Source: TC-15 sp034437275
GTDB lineage: Bacteria > Chloroflexota > Anaerolineae > Aggregatilineales > Aggregatilineaceae
Reading direction: 5' to 3'
NCBI GenBank assembly: GCA_034437275.1
Contig: DAOTUD010000031.1
Span: 13,395-77,394 of the forward strand
Length of the DNA stretch: 64,000 bases
Program-made: the position numbers and the translations under genes
In this document: one piece after another, positions 61,293-64,000 of the stretch
Position numbering within the stretch: position 1 is the first letter of the stretch
Layout of the letters: every line of letters starts with the position of its first letter
Notes under the pieces: generated by a model
What the model was told of the DNA's origin: nothing
The model's input: the letters and a program-made list of their open reading frames with translations, nothing else
Database searches by the model: none

Positions 61293-62303
61293 TCAATCCA
61301 GGCCCAACAGATCGGCCATTAACACCGCGCCTTCGTTCTGCTGGGGCAGCTTGCTCAGGTAGCGCTCGGTGATGGCGACATTGGAATGACGCAGCAAGCG
61401 GCTGATGGTGTCGATGGGCACGCCGCTTAATTGCAGCGACCCGGCGATGCTGCGCCGCAGGTCGTGCGGGGCCACAGTGCCCAGCCCGGCATGGCGCGCC
61501 GCCGCCGAGACGATACGCCACAGCGAGTCCGCCGTGAGCGCATTCTCCGAGATACGCCCGCCTTTCCACAACCGGCGCAGCAGCGGGCTGTCCGGCGCGG
61601 GGTCCACGTAACGCTGCCAGACTTCCAGCGATCCCATCACGTTTTTGGGAATGTCGACATATACGGCCTTGCTGCCCTTGCCGTGCACGAGCATCACCGG
61701 GCGACCGTTCTGCACGCCCAGGTCCTTCCAGCACGCCTCGACCAGTTCCTCGCGGCGCAGCGCCATGGTGCACAGCATCCCCATGATCACCCTGTTACGG
61801 GCGCGCTGCGTGTCGGTCGTGGCCAGATCGGATGCGGCCTGCATCAACTCGCGGATCTGCTCCGGGGCCAGCCAGTGACCCGGGCGTTGGCCATCCTCCG
61901 CGCGGGGGATGCGCACATTGCCCATTGCAGCACTGCTGTAATCGTCCAGCAGCCCGGCTTCGGCCAGCAGCGACGACAGCGTGATAATCGCGGCGCGTGC
62001 CTGGTTGAGGGACTGCTTGCCCAGCCCTTCCTGCGACAGGCGGCCCAGCCAGGCCCGCAGCGACGGCGCGTTCATCACCGGCAGCAGCGCTTCCAGCGGC
62101 AGCTTGCGCATCCGCTGGTGGCGAGCCGTACCGGTCGTTGTTTCCTGCCCGGCGACGTCGGCCAGGTAGCGGTCGATCCAGCGCGTGTAGGCGCGCCGGG
62201 TGTGAGGGCTGCTGGCCCGCCCGGAGAGTACACTCGCAAAATCGAACATCGCGCCACGCGGCAAGTCCAGCGCACGGTCGATAGGCTGTGGTTTGTTGGT
62301 CAT
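61293..62303 (-). CDS. Tyrosine recombinase/integrase (XerC/D-like)
   Basis: 336 residues. An N-terminal SAM-like DNA-binding part (SSPHTRRAYTRWIDRYL) is followed by the catalytic domain with Arg in ALRREELVE (183/184), Lys in HGKGSK, HDLRRS (His 280, Arg 283), His 306 in LLRHSN and Tyr 315 in TERYLSKL, so all active-site residues are present. It may be a site-specific recombinase of the host or of a lost element; no other phage or transposon gene lies near. GAGGAGG precedes ATG 62303. Confidence 0.92.
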   Translation of the reverse strand: MTNKPQPIDRALDLPRGAMFDFASVLSGRASSPHTRRAYTRWIDRYLADVAGQETTTGTARHQRMRKLPLEALLPVMNAPSLRAWLGRLSQEGLGKQSLNQARAAIITLSSLLAEAGLLDDYSSAAMGNVRIPRAEDGQRPGHWLAPEQIRELMQAASDLATTDTQRARNRVIMGMLCTMALRREELVEACWKDLGVQNGRPVMLVHGKGSKAVYVDIPKNVMGSLEVWQRYVDPAPDSPLLRRLWKGGRISENALTADSLWRIVSAAARHAGLGTVAPHDLRRSIAGSLQLSGVPIDTISRLLRHSNVAITERYLSKLPQQNEGAVLMADLLGLD

Positions 62304-62381
62304 GGCAGGACCTCCTCTCTGGCGGTGGGTTCAACCGTATACTATGATAACAGAAACGGCAAGCGGATAAGGAATTTTGCG

Positions 62382-63875
62382 ATGGCTTTGGGCCGAAAAC
62401 GGACCCCTGTGGTCCTGGGGATTGATGTGGGCACGCAGAGCACCAAGTGTGTCGTACTCGACGCGGCGGGGACACTGCGCGGCGTGGGGCAGCACGGCTA
62501 CCCGGTGGACATGCCGCGCCACCAGTGGGCCGAACAGCACCCGAATACCTGGTGGCAGGCTGCCGTGCAGGCCATACAGCAGGCCCTGCACGCGGCAGAC
62601 GTACAGGCCGGGCAGGTGCGCGGCATTGGCCTGACCGGGCAGATGCACGGGGCGGTGACGCTGGGGCATGACCTTGCGCCGCTGCGCCCGGCGATCATCT
62701 GGATGGACCGCCGCAGCGCGAACCTGTGCGAGACGGTCATGGCGCGCGTCGCACCAGAGACGATTATCCAGGCTGCCGGGAACCGCCTGTCGCCCGGTTT
62801 CGCCGGGGCCAGCCTGGCCTGGCTGCGCGAGGTCGAGCCGGAGATACTCGACCGGGCGCGGGTGGTGCTGCAGCCCAAAGATTACCTGGCGCTGCGCCTG
62901 ACGGGCGAACTCAGCAGCGAGCCGAGCGACGCCTCGGCCACGTGGCTGTACGACATCGGCGCGGGCCACTGGTCGGCGGAACTGGCCGCGGCGTGTGGTG
63001 TGTCGCTGGACAGACTGCCCCCGCTTTACGATTCGACCGCCGTCATCGGCAAGCTGCGCCCCGAACCGGCGCACGCGGTGGGGCTGCGGCCTGGCGTACC
63101 GGTCGTGGCCGGGGCCGGAGATCAGGCAGCGCTGTTGGTGGGCGCGGGCGCGGTCGAACCAGGCGACGGCTCGATCACGCTCGGCACCGGAGGGCAGCTG
63201 ACGATCATCGCCAGCCAGCCCCGCGTCGACCCGGACCTGCGGCTGAACACGTTCTGTCATGCGCTGCCGCGCCGGTGGTATACGATGGGCGCGATCCTCA
63301 ATGGGGGGATTGCGCTGCGCTGGTGGCGCGATATCGTCGACGGCGCCCAGGACCTCAGCTACACCGAACTGCTGACCGAGGCCGCCCTGCTCCCTGCTGG
63401 GGCCGACGGGCTGATCTTCCTGCCCTACCTGGAAGGCGAGCGCACCCCGCACATGGACCCCGCCGCGACCGGGGCCTTCATCGGCCTGACGACGCGCCAC
63501 ACACGCGCCCACATGACGCGCGCCGTGCTGGAAGGCGTGGCCTATGCGCTGCGCGACTGCCTGCACACGCTGCGGAGTGTGGGGCCGGTGCCGGATCACT
63601 TCCTGATCGGCGGCGGTGGGGCGCAGGGATTAGCCTGGCGCGAGATCGTGGCGAGTGTGCTGGGGGTGTCGCTGCAAACCGTGCTCGGCAGCGAGCACAC
63701 CGCGCTGGGGGCGGCGATGCTGGCTGGGGTGGGCGTCAAAGTGTTCTACGACCTGGGCGAGGCGGTGGCGCGCACCGTCACCGTTGGCACGACCGACCGC
63801 CCCGATCCTGACGAACAACCCGTCTACGACGCGGGCTACCGGCATTTTCGCGCCCTGTATCCGGCCCTGCACTAG
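62382..63875 (+). CDS. xylB: Xylulokinase (FGGY carbohydrate kinase)
   Basis: 497 residues. The N-terminal ATPase motif LGIDVGTQSTKCVVLD and GLTGQMHGAV (the xylulose-type MH pair) are followed by IIWMDRRS, GAGDQAALLVGAG, GTGGQLTI and the C-terminal GGGGAQGLAWREI. It phosphorylates D-xylulose with ATP to feed the pentose phosphate pathway. ATG 62382 follows AAGGA. It is divergent from the recombinase. Confidence 0.94.
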   Translation: MALGRKRTPVVLGIDVGTQSTKCVVLDAAGTLRGVGQHGYPVDMPRHQWAEQHPNTWWQAAVQAIQQALHAADVQAGQVRGIGLTGQMHGAVTLGHDLAPLRPAIIWMDRRSANLCETVMARVAPETIIQAAGNRLSPGFAGASLAWLREVEPEILDRARVVLQPKDYLALRLTGELSSEPSDASATWLYDIGAGHWSAELAAACGVSLDRLPPLYDSTAVIGKLRPEPAHAVGLRPGVPVVAGAGDQAALLVGAGAVEPGDGSITLGTGGQLTIIASQPRVDPDLRLNTFCHALPRRWYTMGAILNGGIALRWWRDIVDGAQDLSYTELLTEAALLPAGADGLIFLPYLEGERTPHMDPAATGAFIGLTTRHTRAHMTRAVLEGVAYALRDCLHTLRSVGPVPDHFLIGGGGAQGLAWREIVASVLGVSLQTVLGSEHTALGAAMLAGVGVKVFYDLGEAVARTVTVGTTDRPDPDEQPVYDAGYRHFRALYPALH

Positions 63876-63887
63876 AGGCTGTTATGC

Positions 63888-63968
63888 ACTTTTTACCCCT
63901 ATCCCCCGACCCCGCACGCGGCGCAAGTCCCTCTCCGTTTACGGGAGGGATTTCGGGAGGGGTGAAAC
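63888..63968. repeat. Dispersed palindromic repeat, copy 2
   Basis: The core (63925-63966) matches the element at 40104-40145 with a few changes and one base deletion. It lies just after xylB, near the right edge. It can fold as a hairpin (TCCCTCTCCG with CGGGAGGGA). Confidence 0.75.
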
Positions 63969-64000
63969 TTACGGGAAAAATCCACTGTAAACAGCCTGCA

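Noticed and set aside
61431..62381. Upstream extension of the xylulokinase reading frame
   Set aside because: The extra sequence is antisense to the recombinase; the ribosome site and conserved N-terminus place the start at 62382.
1..64000. Selenoprotein gene with in-frame TGA inside the window
   Set aside because: No recognised gene here appeared broken by a TGA, but the check was by eye and not exhaustive.

Overview
The window is about 64 kb of dense, high-GC bacterial chromosome (GC-rich third positions, few gaps above 150 bp, many GTG/TTG starts behind clear GGAG ribosome sites). Gene content points to a Chloroflexota bacterium, perhaps Anaerolineae-like: an alternative complex III operon, several multi-GAF sensor kinases, T/P-rich secreted SH3 proteins, tandem dynamins and a selenocysteine locus. 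The phylum is inferred from gene content; no rRNA gene is present to settle it.

Layout. 1-4714 (-): three large multi-pass membrane proteins, the outer two paralogous, of the kind used in cell-surface glycan synthesis. 4822-8155 (+): a coiled-coil zinc-ribbon protein and a membrane-anchored NACHT-type NTPase with HEAT repeats. 8152-11187 (-): a lipoprotein, then YggU, YggT, YggS and PgeF (the ylm-type cluster). 11363-13788 (+): glutamine synthetase and an exported hydrolase. 14035-21337 (+): two paralogous orphan histidine kinases with four and three GAF domains. 21334-27888: CBS protein, three glycosyltransferases, an acidic membrane protein and a secreted PA14/SH3 protein. 27970-32562: an unrecognised Cys-motif protein, a class II aldolase, a Fur-family regulator and, divergent from it, a NicO-type metal exporter fused to a TolB-like propeller.

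32654-38229 (+) is a housekeeping run: ffh, rpsP (with a very long acidic tail), khpA, rimM, dprA, a sugar-nucleotide pyrophosphorylase and ylxP. 38232-43754 (-) holds a nucleoside-kinase-like gene and two dynamin-like GTPases. 43806-47099 (-) holds a GH13 amylase and an SH3/stalk/zinc-ribbon membrane protein. 47224-53707 (-) is an alternative complex III operon (pentaheme ActA, split ActB, ActC, an ActD-cytochrome c fusion and a cytochrome c lipoprotein) that would move electrons from quinol to a soluble cytochrome c or oxidase.

54077-56363 (+): site-2 protease, HD protein and a TyrA-like dehydrogenase. 56443-60587 (-) is a compact selenocysteine locus, selA - alpha/beta hydrolase - selB - selC tRNA, whose promoter sits so close to selA that the mRNA is probably leaderless. 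The right end has a gene remnant, an FmdB-type zinc ribbon, a lone tyrosine recombinase and xylulokinase. A short palindromic repeat occurs twice (about 40.1 kb and 63.9 kb). Three convergent gene pairs end on the same CTAG, so each pair overlaps by exactly four bases.

The most unusual items are the NicO-TolB fusion, the S16 tail, the rearranged alternative complex III operon and the selenocysteine locus with its embedded hydrolase and predicted leaderless start. No CRISPR array, rRNA, prophage or complete insertion sequence was seen.
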